From: Heliocybe sulcata
Taxonomy: Eukaryota; Basidiomycota; Agaricomycetes; Gloeophyllales; Gloeophyllaceae
Assembly: GCA_004369045.1 (NCBI GenBank)
Contig: ML213503.1
Span: forward strand, 2,342,341-2,406,340
Direction of reading: 5' to 3'
DNA length: 64,000 nt
The notes beneath the pieces were generated by a model, which was not told where the DNA came from, made no database searches, and was given only the letters and a program-made list of their open reading frames with translations. Positions 1 through 12,764 of this stretch are shown here, in pieces (within the stretch, counting starts at the first letter, position 1; each line of letters opens with the position of its first letter). A program made the position numbers and the translations under genes.

Positions 1-1759
1 TCCCGGATGCTGTAGACGGTGTCTCCAAGCCATTCCATGCAGAGGTTGCCCAACTGCTCATCAAAGAATGGCTTCCCAAGCTGCGTCGCCAGCAAGGGTA
101 TATACTCGATGATAGCTTGCCGCACTCTCCATGACTTGTCCTCGGCCAACTCGACGATCGCCGGAAGCAGACTCTCAGACAGGAGTTCGATGCCGATGAC
201 TAGGAACAATCGGTAAATTGAACGGAGTGACGAACCCGTCATGACTCACCGGTGTTCACCGTCTCGAGCTTGCTTATGATGTTTAGCCGCACCTCGGGGA
301 ATTCGTCCTTCAGCAAGGTCAAAAACAACGGCAAGAGATGTTCGATCGTAGCATCCTTGCCAAGAAGGGGCGCTAGTCCGCTGATCTGGTTTGCGAGTGC
401 AGCACGAACGTGCTGGGAGGCATCCTTCGACAAGTCCCTGACGCACGGGACCATTCTCGCCAAAATTACCTCCCTATCCAGGAGCTTCGCGAATCCTGAG
501 TAATTAGGAAAAACATGAGTGAGCACTGAACGATGCGTTCGAGGACGGCCGATGACAGACCTGGGATCTGGCCCGACCCTGCTGTCCGAACTTCAGCCTC
601 GTTATCCTTCAGCAGCTGGACGTAGTGACCAATCAACTCCTCCCGCACGAGTTCCTGCCCAACAGCTTCGGCCAGCTGATTCCAATATGAGACACGCGCC
701 ACAATGTTCGCGAGCGAAGACACTCGCCTCATTGAAGTGGTTTGCCGCCATATACCTGACTCTCCAGCTCTTATCCGACACAGACTGCCGGATCTGCTTC
801 AGAAGCTGCTCCTTAACCTCGGCAGGAGACAGCTGCTGTGCGATCACGATCAAATCCTCCACCGTCAACAACCTCACCGAGTCTTGATCGTCTGACTGAA
901 GTCTGCGGTAGATTGGCAGCCCATCAGACAAAACGTGCTGCTTCGACAACTCCTTGATGAATGACTAAAGGAGAAGGGCTGTCAGCGCAGCGGTGGAGGT
1001 AATTTCCGCCTACTTACACCCAGCCATTTCGCAGCGGCGCGTCGGACCATCGGCGTGTCATCAGATCCTAAAGCAGCGTATCCCTTCCGTAGCTCCTCTT
1101 GTATCGGAGGAGACACTTTCGCGTAGACAGGAGCAAAGAGAGCAGCAGACGATGTACGGGAGGTAAACCACTCTCCTCGCGAGAGGCGTCGGAGAAGAGG
1201 AATGTAGTATGTCTCTATCTGCCCTGATGACAGGACACCGGCAACTTTGCTGATAGACTCCGCTGCCTATTCGATGAAAACGATCAGTAAAGTGCGCTCA
1301 TTGGCGACGACCGGTGGTTTCATCCGACCGCTGATCTCTTAGGAGAGCAACCGCGGACTAGTAGGGTAGTCATACCTTGTCTCGCACGAGTGTCTCTTCG
1401 ACCGCGGCCAGGTTCTCGAGAGGCCCTAAGAGGACATGCGCGTACTCCGGCCCGCCCAAATACTCCTCGAACGACCTGCCCAACTCCTCTGCCAGCGCCA
1501 GCAGAACTTCGTCCTCGTCATCTACGGACTCTTGCAAGAATGGGATGAGCTCTTCGCGAGCACGCTCGGGGCCCAAGGCGAGAGCAATGGTCGATACACG
1601 ATGTATTGCGTTCAACCGTAATTGGACATCCTCCGCGCGCAACTCATCCATCAGGATGGCTATGGGAGCGATCTAGTAGACAAGGAAGATCAATAACCAG
1701 CGTATTGGATATGTTCATAGCAAGGGACGAACGTCATCTGGAGGAAATCCGGGATCCAT
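1..1759 (-). CDS. PP2A scaffold (A/PR65) subunit, partial at 3' end
   Basis: This is the structural A subunit of protein phosphatase 2A, a HEAT-repeat solenoid that joins the catalytic C and regulatory B subunits. Exons read on the minus strand: 1759-1733, 1672-1376, 1266-1018, 966-728, 675-561, 495-250 and 199 running past base 1. Spliced, the N-terminus reads [20 protein letters not shown], and later blocks such as [28 protein letters not shown] and [13 protein letters not shown] are near-diagnostic of PR65/Tpd3/Paa1. The start is a short 27-nt exon at 1759, chosen because it supplies the usual residues before PIAILMDEL. The intron at 676-727 starts with GC instead of GT. The C-terminal third lies outside the window. 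Confidence 0.95.
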
Positions 1760-2355
1760 GGCGTAGGGTAATAGGGAGCGGAAGCGTCTTGCGTTGCTGG
1801 ACGATCAAGGGATTCAGACAGGAGACGTGGCGCAGGCGTCCTCGAATGAAAGAGTACAAACTGTACAAGGATCGGATAGAAGGTAGTCGCGTAGATCGGA
1901 GTCACTTGGTTGAATGCAAGGTTATGGGTCTTTCCAATCGTGCAATGCGTTGTATGCTATCGCAGGCCCCGCAACGCGACGCAAACTCCTACTTTCACAC
2001 GCTCTTTATGATAACATGAGGCGTTATTATTTCTTAAATACTCTAGTGTAACAGCGAATACGGCAGGAACAATATGCATTTCATGATACATATATAGGAC
2101 ATAACATTGTGTGTGTACCGACCGCGGAATCCACAACACGAAAGATGTCGCTCACCTTCGCGGACGCATGCTTGGTACAGTCGTCACCGCCCGAGGGCGA
2201 GGCAACAGGAAATATCCCCGAAGGGAGGGGAGTGGAAAAAATTAGACGGAAAACCACAATTTATCCGAAGACAAACTGTGGACGTTGCAACGCTCCCGAA
2301 GGCGCGCGCAGGCCGCCGAAGCAGGATCATGCGATCACTGCTGGAGTTGCGCAAA

Positions 2356-2450
2356 GGCATAATGGACATGCGAGTATATCGCGACAACTGCGTGAAGCAA
2401 AGGGCATAATGGACATGCGAGTACATCGCGACAACTGCGTGAAGCAAGGT
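2356..2450. repeat. 47-bp tandem duplication
   Basis: Two almost identical adjacent units with a 47-bp period, each beginning GGCATAATGGACATGCGAGT and differing by about one base. A third copy starts (GGCATAGGAG) and then decays. High identity suggests a recent duplication. Confidence 0.85.
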
Positions 2451-2789
2451 GGCATAGGAGCCTGCGTGTATAGCGTGGAGCATATAAGCGTGTGCATGCA
2501 ACACAGCTCGTGAAGCGGATTATCCGTGAATATGTATCGTGCGGTAGTCAATAGCGCATGCGCGCGCGTCATGAGACCTTTTCGATGTGTATCATCAACC
2601 TTTGGGACATTGCCTCGGTATATCCACAGGACGAAACGTCGCCGCGCCCCATAGAGCACGGAGTCCGCCGATAGTCGGTTCCAGGACGAGTCCAGGAATA
2701 GACCTCGTACGAACGGCTCGACGGACGGCCTGTAGAAGTCATCGTGTACGTCTCGTGAACGAGTATCTCAGTATTCGGCATAGCACAGG

Positions 2790-3182
2790 AGCATAGACGG
2801 CATCAGCGTATAGCTTCCTTGCGGCTCGTAAACAGGACCAGTACAAGACCAAGCCGCGCACAATGTGCACGAAGTCATCGATAACATCCCCCAACGGGAG
2901 ATGCCTCGTATGACAGTTGACAAGGCTTGTCCAGGACCAGACATAAAACGTTTTGTGCGGCTTCCGTGTAAACGGGCGTCATGAACAACTTGGTCGGCAT
3001 GGACAGCATGGACAACTTGAACAGCCTGAGGGTATTGACGGCGCGAGTTCAATTCCTTGTAGCTCGAAAACCAGCGAGAACAAGACCAAGCCGTGCGCAG
3101 GACGCACGGAGACACCGACAGTACCTCTCCCGGGGAGATACCTCGCATGTCCTTTGACATGGCTTGCCCAAGCCTTAACGCG
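2790..3182. repeat. Diverged direct repeat, 237-bp spacing
   Basis: Blocks at about 2790-2945 and 3027-3182 align in the same orientation at a constant 237-bp offset. They share ACAAGACCAAGCCG (2843 and 3080) and GGGAGAT-CCTCG-ATG (2896 and 3133). Identity is moderate, so the duplication is old. A possible third, weaker copy lies near 3368-3430. Origin unknown. Confidence 0.6.
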
Positions 3183-3724
3183 ATATGTAGCAATGGCGAC
3201 GTGGCGCAGCAACCATCAAGTTTCTGGTAAGACGTTGTCATCTGCCAACGAATTTGTGGACGTGGGGATGTAAACAGCTGGGTTCGGATTATGCTCGTAG
3301 ACTGGCCCGCGTAGACGTGCATGACAATAGGGGAGTTGAAAGAGCGCACCACTGGGGGTGATCGCGGACGGCCTTGAAAACAAGACAGTGTGGCCAACCT
3401 TGACCAGGACATGCGGCTTCGCGTAGACTGGACAATAGCGTAGTGAAGTACGACTGGTCCGATAACGGCGCAACTACTTGAACGACTTCAGGGAGGTCAA
3501 CGGATAATCGATGTGGTAGGAGCGCGGTGTGCATAGTGACTAGTGAGCATGCGATGCGACTGAGGCGGTGCAACTGAGGGAGTGCAGGGTGCAGCGGATC
3601 TATGACGTTAGCGTCGAGGGTGAGATCGAGACGTGCTTGCCGCTATAACCGTCGTCGGAGGCACAACATGAAACGCAAAGCATGAACTGCAGCATTGCCC
3701 GCCTTGGTGATGAGCGAGGGGATA

Positions 3725-3905
3725 GAGACAGTCCGCGTTGAGGTAGCTTGAGGAACGCTTGAGATTTTGCGAAACTTGGGGCGGTTTGAGGGAGCTTGAG
3801 GACGCTTGACGAATACTGAGGGAGACTTGACAAACCTAGAGGACGCATGACAGATTTCGAGGACTTGAGGATGCACATGAGAGTGCTTGAGGGGTCTTGA
3901 GGAGC
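3725..3905. repeat. CTTGAGG-rich irregular low-complexity tract
   Basis: About 180 bp dominated by variants of CTTGAGGA/CTTGACGA with irregular spacing, purine-rich and G-skewed on the plus strand. It looks like a degenerate minisatellite. Confidence 0.6.
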
Positions 3906-4418
3906 AATAATTTACCGAGCTTCATGAAAGACAGCGTCGAATGGATACCTCGGCACGATGGCGACGTCGGGGGTTAAGAGCGCAGGAGGAGGAGAGAGGA
4001 CAACCTGACATGCAGAGGCAGAGGACGAGATGCAACCCCTTATATACCGGGTCGGATCTTGTTACACCCGAGTCACCTCACGTAATCCGCTTCGAGCCGC
4101 GCCGCTGCGGGAACGAGTCCACGATATTATTAATGACACTTCGGCATGGCCTCCTTAGTTAATAATTATAAGTCGTTATCCTCACTTAAGCTGCCTGACT
4201 CTAGGCGCTACTTACAGATATATGGAGCTGAAGTGATATCTTAATTGGTGCCTCATTTGAGGAACGATTAATAGATATCGACAACGGAGGAATAATGACC
4301 GTGGGAATAATGACCGTGAGACGGCATATTGAACACTACGTCACCGACGTATGCGAGTAACCGCTGGTCGGATTCAGAGCTCATCGCATTCGCATCCCTT
4401 TCAGCTTAATACCAAGCC

Positions 4419-5513
4419 ATGCCAGTCGAACAGAAGGAAGGAAAGGTTGTTCTAACTCACCCTAAGGTATGACATCCTAGAGTATTCTGCAGCGGATCCA
4501 TAGTGACCGGAAGACATCGTGTTTATTATGCAGGGCGCGTCCGCCGAAATCCTCCTTTACGGAGCCACGGTTATCTCTTGGAAATCGGGTAACAAGATCA
4601 GCAGCACACCCGTCGAACGACTCTTTGTCTCGTCGAAAGCAGCCGTTGACGGTTCGAAGGCCGTCCGCGGTGGTATTCCAGTCGTATTCCCCAACTTCGG
4701 TGCTCCTGCCCACCCTGAGCATGCTAAGCTCAGTCAGCATGGATTTGCGCGTAGTGCGGTGTGGACCTTCGACAGTATTGTCATGGATAACGAGGCCGGT
4801 GTATCTGTCAGATTGAGTGAGTGCGGCAAGATTATGTTGAGGAGAGACCCGATGTTGATTACGAACTCTTACAATAGCGCTTACGCCAACACCTGACATC
4901 ATGGTGCAGTACTTCAGGCCGTTCCACCTCGCATACGTCGTCACTCTGGCTGAGCATCAGCTGAGCACCGACCTTCATGTCAAGAACACATCGCAGACAA
5001 CCTCGACTCCTCCCGATGCTCTTGAGTTCCAGGCACTTCTTCACACGTACATCCGCGCACCGACCAGCGAGGTTCTTGTCTACCCTCTGTCGGGAGGTAA
5101 GTACTACGACAAGACGGAGTCCACTGAAGAGGCTCGGAGCCAGCCTAAGGAAGAGACTCGCACTGGCGTAGACGTGAAGAAGTTCACAGACTCGGTGTAC
5201 GAGAATGCTCCTGGAAAGTATCAAGTGATCTGGCCTGGAGGAGGTCTCGAGATTAAGGCGAAGAACTTCAAGGACGTCGTCGTGTGGAATCCGAGCCAGG
5301 AAGCCGGTAGCAAGCTCGCTGACATGGAAGAAGGCGGGTGGTAAGTATATTCTCCTAATATATGGACCTGTTTATTGATGGAATGCCAGGGAGAGGTTTG
5401 TTTGCGTGGAACCGGGATACGTGCGTGGTTTCGCAAGACTGAATCCGGGAGAGACCTGGGTAGGGCAGCAAGTGCTCACGCCGTTGGATGGAGATCGCCC
5501 GCTGGCTTTGTAA
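4419..5513 (+). CDS. Glucose-6-phosphate 1-epimerase (hexose-6-phosphate mutarotase)
   Basis: Exons 4419-4466, 4534-4816, 4878-5340 and 5390-5513 splice in frame. The product is a galactose-mutarotase-like beta-sandwich enzyme of the yeast YMR099C type, which interconverts alpha and beta anomers of hexose 6-phosphates in the cytosol. Supporting motifs are LLYGATVISW near the N-terminus, KAAVDGSKAVRGGIPVVFP, the catalytic-histidine block QHGFARSAVW, RPFHLAYVVTLAEHQLST-DLHVKN, and the C-terminal VVWNPSQEAGSKLADM followed by ERFVCVEPG with the expected catalytic Glu region. The protein is about 305 residues, normal for the family. The start gives MPVEQKEGKVVLTHPK before the conserved core; the spacing is typical and no better ATG is seen. 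Confidence 0.93.
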
Positions 5514-5788
5514 GGGAAACAACTAGAAGTACCAAGTTTTGTATGTTGTAGCCGTGTTGTAAATCATAGTACAAGAACAAGGACGTAAATTGAGCAGCAG
5601 AACCAGTGTGACCGTGATCGGTTGTGTCTGCACGTGCCACGTGCGTGTGACTCTTTCCAGTCGACTTGAGCCGACGCCACAACTCGCACGGTGTCCTGCG
5701 ACCCTTACGCTCGTCCTAGCTGAGGAACATGCCACATCCTTCGGAGCTGCGTTTGCTACTGTGACTTAGCCTGGTTCTACATGTAAAT

Positions 5789-8700
5789 ATGAAGGCTATT
5801 GCCTCGGAGAAAGGGGAGCCTTCCCTTCGCGTGCGCATCAACCACATCGACTACACTTTGGCACAACCTGGCGTTCTAGACAATACAAACTTGCCTCGCG
5901 TACCCGTCCTCAGGATATATGGCGACACTTCGTTAGGGAGAAAGGCCTGTCTACATGTACATCAAGTCTATCCGTACTTTTTCGTAGAGTATCATGGGAA
6001 ACTCAACCCAGATAGTGGTGAGCTGCCTACTTACTATCGTCACCAGCTGCCCTGACAACAGTGTAGTACATCGTTACATTGCCAGACTGAGTATATCCCT
6101 CAACCATGCCATCGCGATTTCTATGAAACGAAATCCTCATTCCTCGAACTCACAATCCGTCCGAGCCATCGTTCTTGTCAAGGGCGTGCACTTCTATGGA
6201 TTCCACCACGGCTATTCCCCCTTCCTGAAGATTCATATCGCGGATCCGTCCTTTGTGAACCGGGCGGTTACGATTCTACAATCAGGCACTGTTATGCAGA
6301 CTTCATTCCGGGTGTTCGAGAGCCACCTCAGCTATGTACTTCAGTTTCTATGTGATTTTGGCCTGTATGGATGCGGATGGATTGATCTCAATGAAGCGTG
6401 GTGTCGAAACAAAGCAGGGTCTGACAATGATGATGACGAAGACGGAAGAGAAGACGAGGACCTTTCGTTTCCACGATCCCCTTACTTCCGCCAGTCCCGA
6501 ATGCCTCTGGAATTCGATGTTGCTGCGCATCAGATCTTGAACAGACATGCCCTCGCTTCTAGGAATATCCATCATGAACTGCAAATCCCTGCGCCTCCGC
6601 TTCCGCCAGAGCCTTTGGTTATCAGCGTAAGGGAGCTTTGGGAAGATGAACGCCGAAGACGAGCTGCCAAGGGTTTACCTCCAACCCCTTCGCTACCATT
6701 CGATCCTAGCGAGTCTTCTCGGGACCGAGGTGCTGGTTGGATTGCCGAAGCACGATGGTGGGACGAGATCAGACGCAGAATTGAGAAGGAGCGCGACAAG
6801 GAGGCCAAACCGAAAGAACAAGACTGGTCAAGATGGATCATGACGACGTTCGAAAGCATCGAGGCACTGTGGGAGCCGCAATACAGGACCTGGAGGCCGC
6901 AGAAGCTGGAGAAGTCTGCCGCAAATGATGATACTGACCGTTCCAATCAGCAAGCGGATGAGACTATGAACCCCTTCGGATCAGTCGCGCACTCCCAGTC
7001 AAGCATGTCTGATGCCGAGCCAGAGATAGAGGTGGACGAGATGAGGCTATCGAGTCAAGATATCCATCTGCTGGAAGATCAAGAGTCAGCAGAATGGATC
7101 CATAATCAGGATAAGCAAGCAGACGTCAGCAGCGAGGAAGATCCCGCTTACGATGCAGCAGAAGAGGACCAAGAACAGGCAGCTACGGAGGATGGGCCAC
7201 TTGTCGAGGACGTTGGGGTGCCGGAAGGGGATACAGAGAGGTGAGCCGAATGGCATTTGCTCTCCTAAAAGGAAAGAACTGTACGTCCGGTTATCAGTTT
7301 GCCTGCAATTCCCACTGAATTTCCCAAGACTCCTACCAAGAGGTCTGGGAAACGACGGGAGGGTTTTCAATCAGCGTGGCGTAAGCTGACCGGGTGCGTG
7401 TCCTGAACTCTTGTCAAGGGACTCCATCTCAAGGACCGCGTAGTTTATCGAACTCTCAGACGGAGACCCCTCGACCTCCTGATATATTCACCCCAGGAAA
7501 GTTCGTGCTACGCGGCCTTTACTTGTCTTTTGCTGACCCTCAGTTAGATCAAGACGGTCGCAGTCTCAATCTTGCTATCCGAGCCAAGGCATGCAGGCGG
7601 AGGTTTTAGAAGGCCCACAGACGAATACCTCGGCTCCTGAGGACGATACGTACCCTGGGTCGGGTGCGACTAGCTCGGCCAATGAGGATATGATTTACGA
7701 TGGCGATGACAACCCCTTCCTTGTAGAGGAGCCGAAGCCTGAGCAAAGCAATTCTACATCAGATCATGCAACCCTCGTTGGCCTGGGGTTCGGTGACCAC
7801 AACCAACTTCATCCGACCAGAATTGACCCATCACATCATCTGGACTGGCAGAGCGGTCCCACCTCTCCCGGCGCACCTCTTTCTGACGACTACCGGAGCG
7901 ACGGGCGGCCCGCCAAGAGGCAGAAAGTCATTCATAAAGAAGACCCGGACTTTAGTAGAGAGGGAATTCATTCGTCTTCTTACGCATTATCCCCACGCCG
8001 TATTTCGTCCTCTCCACTAAGACGCTCTGACGGAACCTTCTCACAGTTCTCGACCATCGCTACCAAGACGCGAGCTTACGTATACAGCCGTCCTCCACCC
8101 TCAACTTCCATGCTGATGTTCAGTCTGGATGACTACCGTATTCCAGCGAAAATATACAGGAATCCGTACTACTCGAAAGAAGACGACGTCCCCGAGCATG
8201 CTAGAGAGTATGCAGGTCTAGTGTATCATCTGAAGGGAGGCGATGGTCTAGGCGATTTGGAAGAATGGCACTCTGAATCCTCTTCCGAGCGGCCAATCGC
8301 CTTGAACTCTGGCATTGTCAAAACTGATCGCACACGTGTTGACGGATGGGAATATGCAGGATGCCCTCCAAGTCATCGCGAAGTTCAGAAATGGCTGAAC
8401 CAAAAGTCGCGGGAGTGTTCTGGAGGAGTCGGAAAGGCGAGTGTGAGGGTCATGGGCACACTCGCATCATGTTCGTTGCCCACGACCAAAGCTAATTCTG
8501 TCATGATAGAACGGAGGCATGCTGACCGAAGATCTCTCTAAGTCTAGCAAATATGTCTCGAAGGCTCCTGAACCAAGAAGACGGGAGACGCAGAACCTTA
8601 CAGTGCTATCCCTGGAGGTATTAGGTACATCATTCTCCTAGGCAACAAATGCAGTCAATGCTGACAGCGGTAACCAGCACTGTCCCGTGGAGAACTAGTT

Positions 8701-11700
8701 CCCGACCCAGACGTGGATGAGATAGTCGCCGCGTTTTATGCATTCCAAGATAGCGATCACCCAGACCTGTCTAGGCGCGGAATTATTGCCGTCGAGAGCG
8801 ATCGTTTGTGCTCCAACCGTATCCGAGACATTCCAATGCACATTGTGGCGAATGAGCTCGATTTATTGAACGAAGTCATCGACCAGGTGTCCGAGTTTGA
8901 TCCTGATATCCTCATTGGCTGGGAGGTGCAAGCTATGTCATGGGGATACTTGAATGTTCGCGGTTGCACATATGGTCGGTGTCCACTACTCGTTCATCAG
9001 CGGTATACACTTCGCTGAAGCAGGCTGCAGGTCTTGATGTAACTGAACTACTTTCTCGTGCTCCCGCTAGGCGTCTTGGTGGCGGTAACCACCAGTGGGG
9101 CCTCAGAACAACGTCTACGTTCAGTGTAGTGGGCCGCCACGTCCTGAACCTATGGAGAGTCATGCGCTCAGAGTACAATCTTACCATATACACATTCGAG
9201 AATGTCGCGTTCGACGTCTTGCAGAAGAGGTACGTGCTCGCACTTCTTCGTCATTAATCGCTGGTTCATTCTGGGAAATGCAGGGTCCCTTGTTATAGTT
9301 CTCGCGTTCTCACATCGTGGTTGAAAAGTAATGTTCCGTCCCACACAGCGCACGCTTTACGCCATATCTCCAGTCGTACCCAGTTGAACCTAGAGATCCT
9401 GGATAGGGCTGACTTTGTCACAAAGACTGCGTAAGTGCGGGTCCTCTCACTTGCGCCTATCTAACCCATCGAACCTACACAGTGAATTTGCTCGAATATT
9501 TGGAGTGGACTTCTTCTCCGTCATCAGCCGTGGCTCCCAATTTAAAGTGGAATCGTTCATGTTTCGAATAGCCAAACCCGAAAGCTTTGTATTACTATCA
9601 CCCAGCAAACAAGACGTGAGTGCTTCTCCTGTTGTAACTTGCAACTTCACGGCTCACCATATAGCGTTCCAGGTCGGCAAGCAGAACGCTGCGGAATGCA
9701 TGCCGTTAATTATGGAACCCTTGTCAGCATTTTACAACAGCCCTCTTGTAGTCCTAGATTTCCAGTCTCTGTATCCATCAATCATGATCGCCTACAACTA
9801 TTGTTATTCAACCTGCCTCGGCCGCGTCACGGAGTTCAAAGGCCGAAACAAGTTCGGAGTATCCGAATTGCACATACAACCAGGCCTATTAGATACCCTC
9901 AAAGACCGAATTCATGGTGGGTGACAGTATTGCTCATGGGCGGCCGAACAATTGATGTTCATAGTAGTCGCACCCAACGGTATTATGTATGTCAAGCCTG
10001 AAGTTCGTAAAGGACTCCTGGGCCGTATGCTCACTGAGTTATTGGAAACACGGGTCATGGTAAAGCAAGCCATGAAGAGCTCGAAAGACGATAAGGTACC
10101 TCAATGTTCACGCAGTCAGTCAAGGACTCGCTCAGAATGTAACCCCAGGTCCTTAGAAGAGTGTTGGACGCTCGGCAACTGGGCCTCAAGTACATCGCCA
10201 CTGTCACCTACGGCTACACCAGCGCAACCTATTCTGGACGGATGCCCGCCGTGGAGATCGCGGACAGTATCGTACAAAGCGGGCGAGAAACCCTCGAGAA
10301 GGTGAGGGAGAAGACCAGGGCAAATCAGTGCTCTTGTTAACATCTGCCTTAGGCCATCCGGCTGATCGATGCGACCAGCAAATGGGGAGCGAAGGTCGTC
10401 TACGGCGACACTGACTCCCTGTTCATATACTTGAAAGGCAAGACCAAGGATCAAGCATTCCGGATCGGGCACGACATTGCGGACACGGTAACACGTATGA
10501 ACCCCGCACCTGTGAAACTCAAATTCGAGAAGGTAGGCGATGATGCGTTGATTTGCAACATTCGACTCATTACACTTTTCAGGTGTACCTTCCATGTGTG
10601 CTCATGGCCAAGAAGAGATACGTCGGCTACAAGTACGAGAATCCTGACGAACTTCAGCCTAGCTTCGATGCCAAAGGGATTGAGACGGTCCGAAGAGACG
10701 GCATTCCTGCCCAGCGCAAGATGACTGAAGATTGCCTGAGGTCAGTGGCGGGCACATATTCCAGGGCAAGTGCGCTTAAACAACCTTCAGGCTTCTCTTT
10801 GAGACGCAAGACTTGAGCAAGGTCAAGGAGTACTGTTACAGATTCTGGTCCGATATCCTGGAAAACAGAGTCTCCCTTCAGGACTTCATATTCGCCACGG
10901 AGGTGAAGATGGGGACCTACAGGTTAGCTGGAATTTTCTTCTGGTGGAGCCATAGCTGACTGATGGATCTCAGCGACAAGGTCCCGCCGCCGCCCGGCGT
11001 CACAGTCGCCGCAAGACGAATGATGGAGGACGAAGCCAACGAACCTCAATACGGCGAGCGCATTCGCTACGTCATTGTCAAAGGTAGTCCCCACTCGAGA
11101 CTGGTTGACAGAGCAGTCGCGCCGGAGGAACTCCTCGACCAACGGTAGGGTGGTTATCTCACGAGAAAGCTCATTCTGACAGCCCAGTGCCAGCAACAAG
11201 CGGATGGACGCTTCATACTATATCAACCGCGTGCTGATTCCTCCGTTGGAGCGCATTTTCAACCTCGTGGGTGCAGATGTGCGGGGCTGGTACGAGGAGA
11301 TGCCCAAGGCTATCAAGGTCGATCCGATGGATCCACTTATGCTTTCGCCGAAGAAGAAGAAGCAGGACGTAGCGTTGAATAGACTGAAGATCGAGGAGCA
11401 TTTTCAGCCATCTGAGTGCCTTGCGTGCGGTGCAACTGCTCCTACCGGTGGGTAGCTTACTTCACCTGAGATCTCTGAGAAGATTGACTGAGTGCATTGC
11501 AGGTCTCTGTGAGGACTGCGTCAAGGACCCTCAGCCCACCCTTACGTCTCTGCTCTCACAGATGAGCGTCGCCGAGACTCGATTGAAGCAAGCGCACGAA
11601 GTCTGCGTGTCCTGTTCTCTGTCACCGCAAGGCGAACCGATTCAGTGTCAGTCCCTGGACTGTTCCTGGCTCTACGAGCGAAAGACCGCGGAGGAGAAAG

Positions 11701-11783
11701 CGGAGGCGGCTACAATTCTGGGAGACTATATCGAGGAGATAGAGAACTTGCAGCTACAGGATCAGGATCCTCCCCATCCTTAA
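5789..11783 (+). CDS. REV3: DNA polymerase zeta catalytic subunit (Rev3)
   Basis: Nineteen exons splice without a frame break: 5789-6017, 6067-7240, 7298-7393, 7444-7556, 7610-8442, 8510-8624, 8678-8955, 9021-9229, 9284-9430, 9483-9615, 9673-9916, 9965-10095, 10149-10301, 10353-10532, 10583-10740, 10791-10922, 10974-11144, 11188-11447, 11503-11783 (about 1678 residues). This is the B-family polymerase that extends past DNA lesions in translesion synthesis. Visible in order: the N-terminal domain, a long acidic low-complexity insert, the degenerate exonuclease region (EFDPDILIGWE), motif A DFQSLYPS, motif B KYIATVTYGYTSATYSGRMP, motif C YGDTDS, KKRYVGYKYE, and two C-terminal cysteine clusters (CLACG..LCEDC, then CVSCS..CQSLDC). 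The second cluster is where Rev3 binds an Fe-S centre and Rev7/Pol31-type partners in known homologues. The donors at 7393 and 8442 have alternatives. Confidence 0.95.
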
Positions 11784-11865
11784 GCTTGACACTTGGGTAT
11801 TGAACAATTATGGTGGTCCGTTCTCCATTTCGGATATCAAGTAGCAGAACTCATAGTGACAGTTA

Positions 11866-12592
11866 CTACACGGATTGGTATGCGCCTGGAGCATTTTGGG
11901 TATTGTTGTTGACAGGCAATGGAGGTTGCGGCTTGGGAACTGGAGCAGGAGGAGTGTCGTCGACCGTTTCATAGCCATCCCGTCCACCGCTGAGGGAGGT
12001 GAAACCGCCGGGCATGGACCATACTAGACGAAATGAGCATGGCGGATTGTCGGCCGGGGCTTGATCACTTACCGGTGTTACCACTGAAGTTGTTGCCCAA
12101 TCCCGAGAACTGTGCACCTCTTTGTCTCAACGCGGCGGCGAAGGTGAGGAAAGTAGGGGCCTGCGATAGCGTTAAGGCGTTGCGTCGGCATGCAGATAGG
12201 GATACGGACCTTGAGCAGCATGACGAGGAATAGAATGAGCTTGACCCAGGTGGGCTGCTCATTTGCTGAGAAGATGTAAATGAGGTCAAACAAGGCCGAT
12301 GCTCCGACCAGGCCTGTGAACTGCGGACGGGTCCTTCAATGCACTGTCCAGAATATAGCCGTGTCAAAACTCACTGCTCTCAGGGACTGAGTTGCTTCGC
12401 TCTGCTCCTGGGTGTACACGCCAAACAGGAAGATTGGGAGATTGTAGGAGGGTGCGCCAAAGGGACTAATGACGAATGACATGACCTGCGCCGCGTTGGT
12501 GAAGGGGGAAAGGAGAGCTTGAGAAGACTGTGACTGACCGCTCCTACAAGCACCAGCTTCGAGGGATCCAGGTTTTGAACGAAGTCTGCCAT
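11866..12592 (-). CDS. Small multi-pass membrane protein, AGTRAP-like
   Basis: Five exons on the minus strand: 12592-12539, 12485-12375, 12320-12210, 12160-12073, 12023-11866, giving about 173 residues. After MADFVQNLDPSKLVLVGA come three or four hydrophobic segments (VMSFVISPFGAPSYNLPIFL, TGLVGASALFDLIYI, WVKLILFLVMLLK, APTFLTFAAALR). A polar Pro- and Gln-rich tail contains GYETVDD. The layout and the FDLIYI and GYETVDD blocks resemble the angiotensin II receptor-associated protein family, but the similarity is weak and from memory. It starts 172 bp from DPH7 and is transcribed away from it. Confidence 0.72.
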
Positions 12593-12764
12593 TTTTCTAT
12601 GTCGAATATGGGTTCAGACGCGCGGCTCGAGGTCGGTGGTGGTCGCAGCTGTGGAGGTGCACTGCTCCGTCGGGACACAGGCGTGGGAGTCGTCACAGCC
12701 ACACTCGCTTCTGTGTGTGTCGATCACTCTCGGACTTGTCCTCCGTCTCTGTAGTCGCGTGAAG
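12593..12764. promoter_or_regulatory. Short divergent promoter (AGTRAP-like / DPH7)
   Basis: The 172 bp between the start codons of two diverging genes must hold both 5' UTRs and any shared promoter. No clear TATA box or named operator was found. Confidence 0.45.

Larger units (their letters stand above)
1760..4418. other. Gene-poor interval with decayed repeats
   Basis: No open frame here gives a recognisable protein or a spliceable gene. The stretch holds a 47-bp tandem duplication near 2356-2450, a diverged direct repeat with 237-bp spacing near 2790-3182, and a CTTGAGG-rich stretch near 3725-3905, each listed separately. The last few hundred bases before 4419 presumably carry the promoter of the epimerase gene. 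I cannot say more about the rest. Confidence 0.6.

Noticed and set aside
2109-2513. 134-residue plus-strand frame
   Set aside because: It runs through the 47-bp tandem repeat and its translation simply repeats; no support as a gene.
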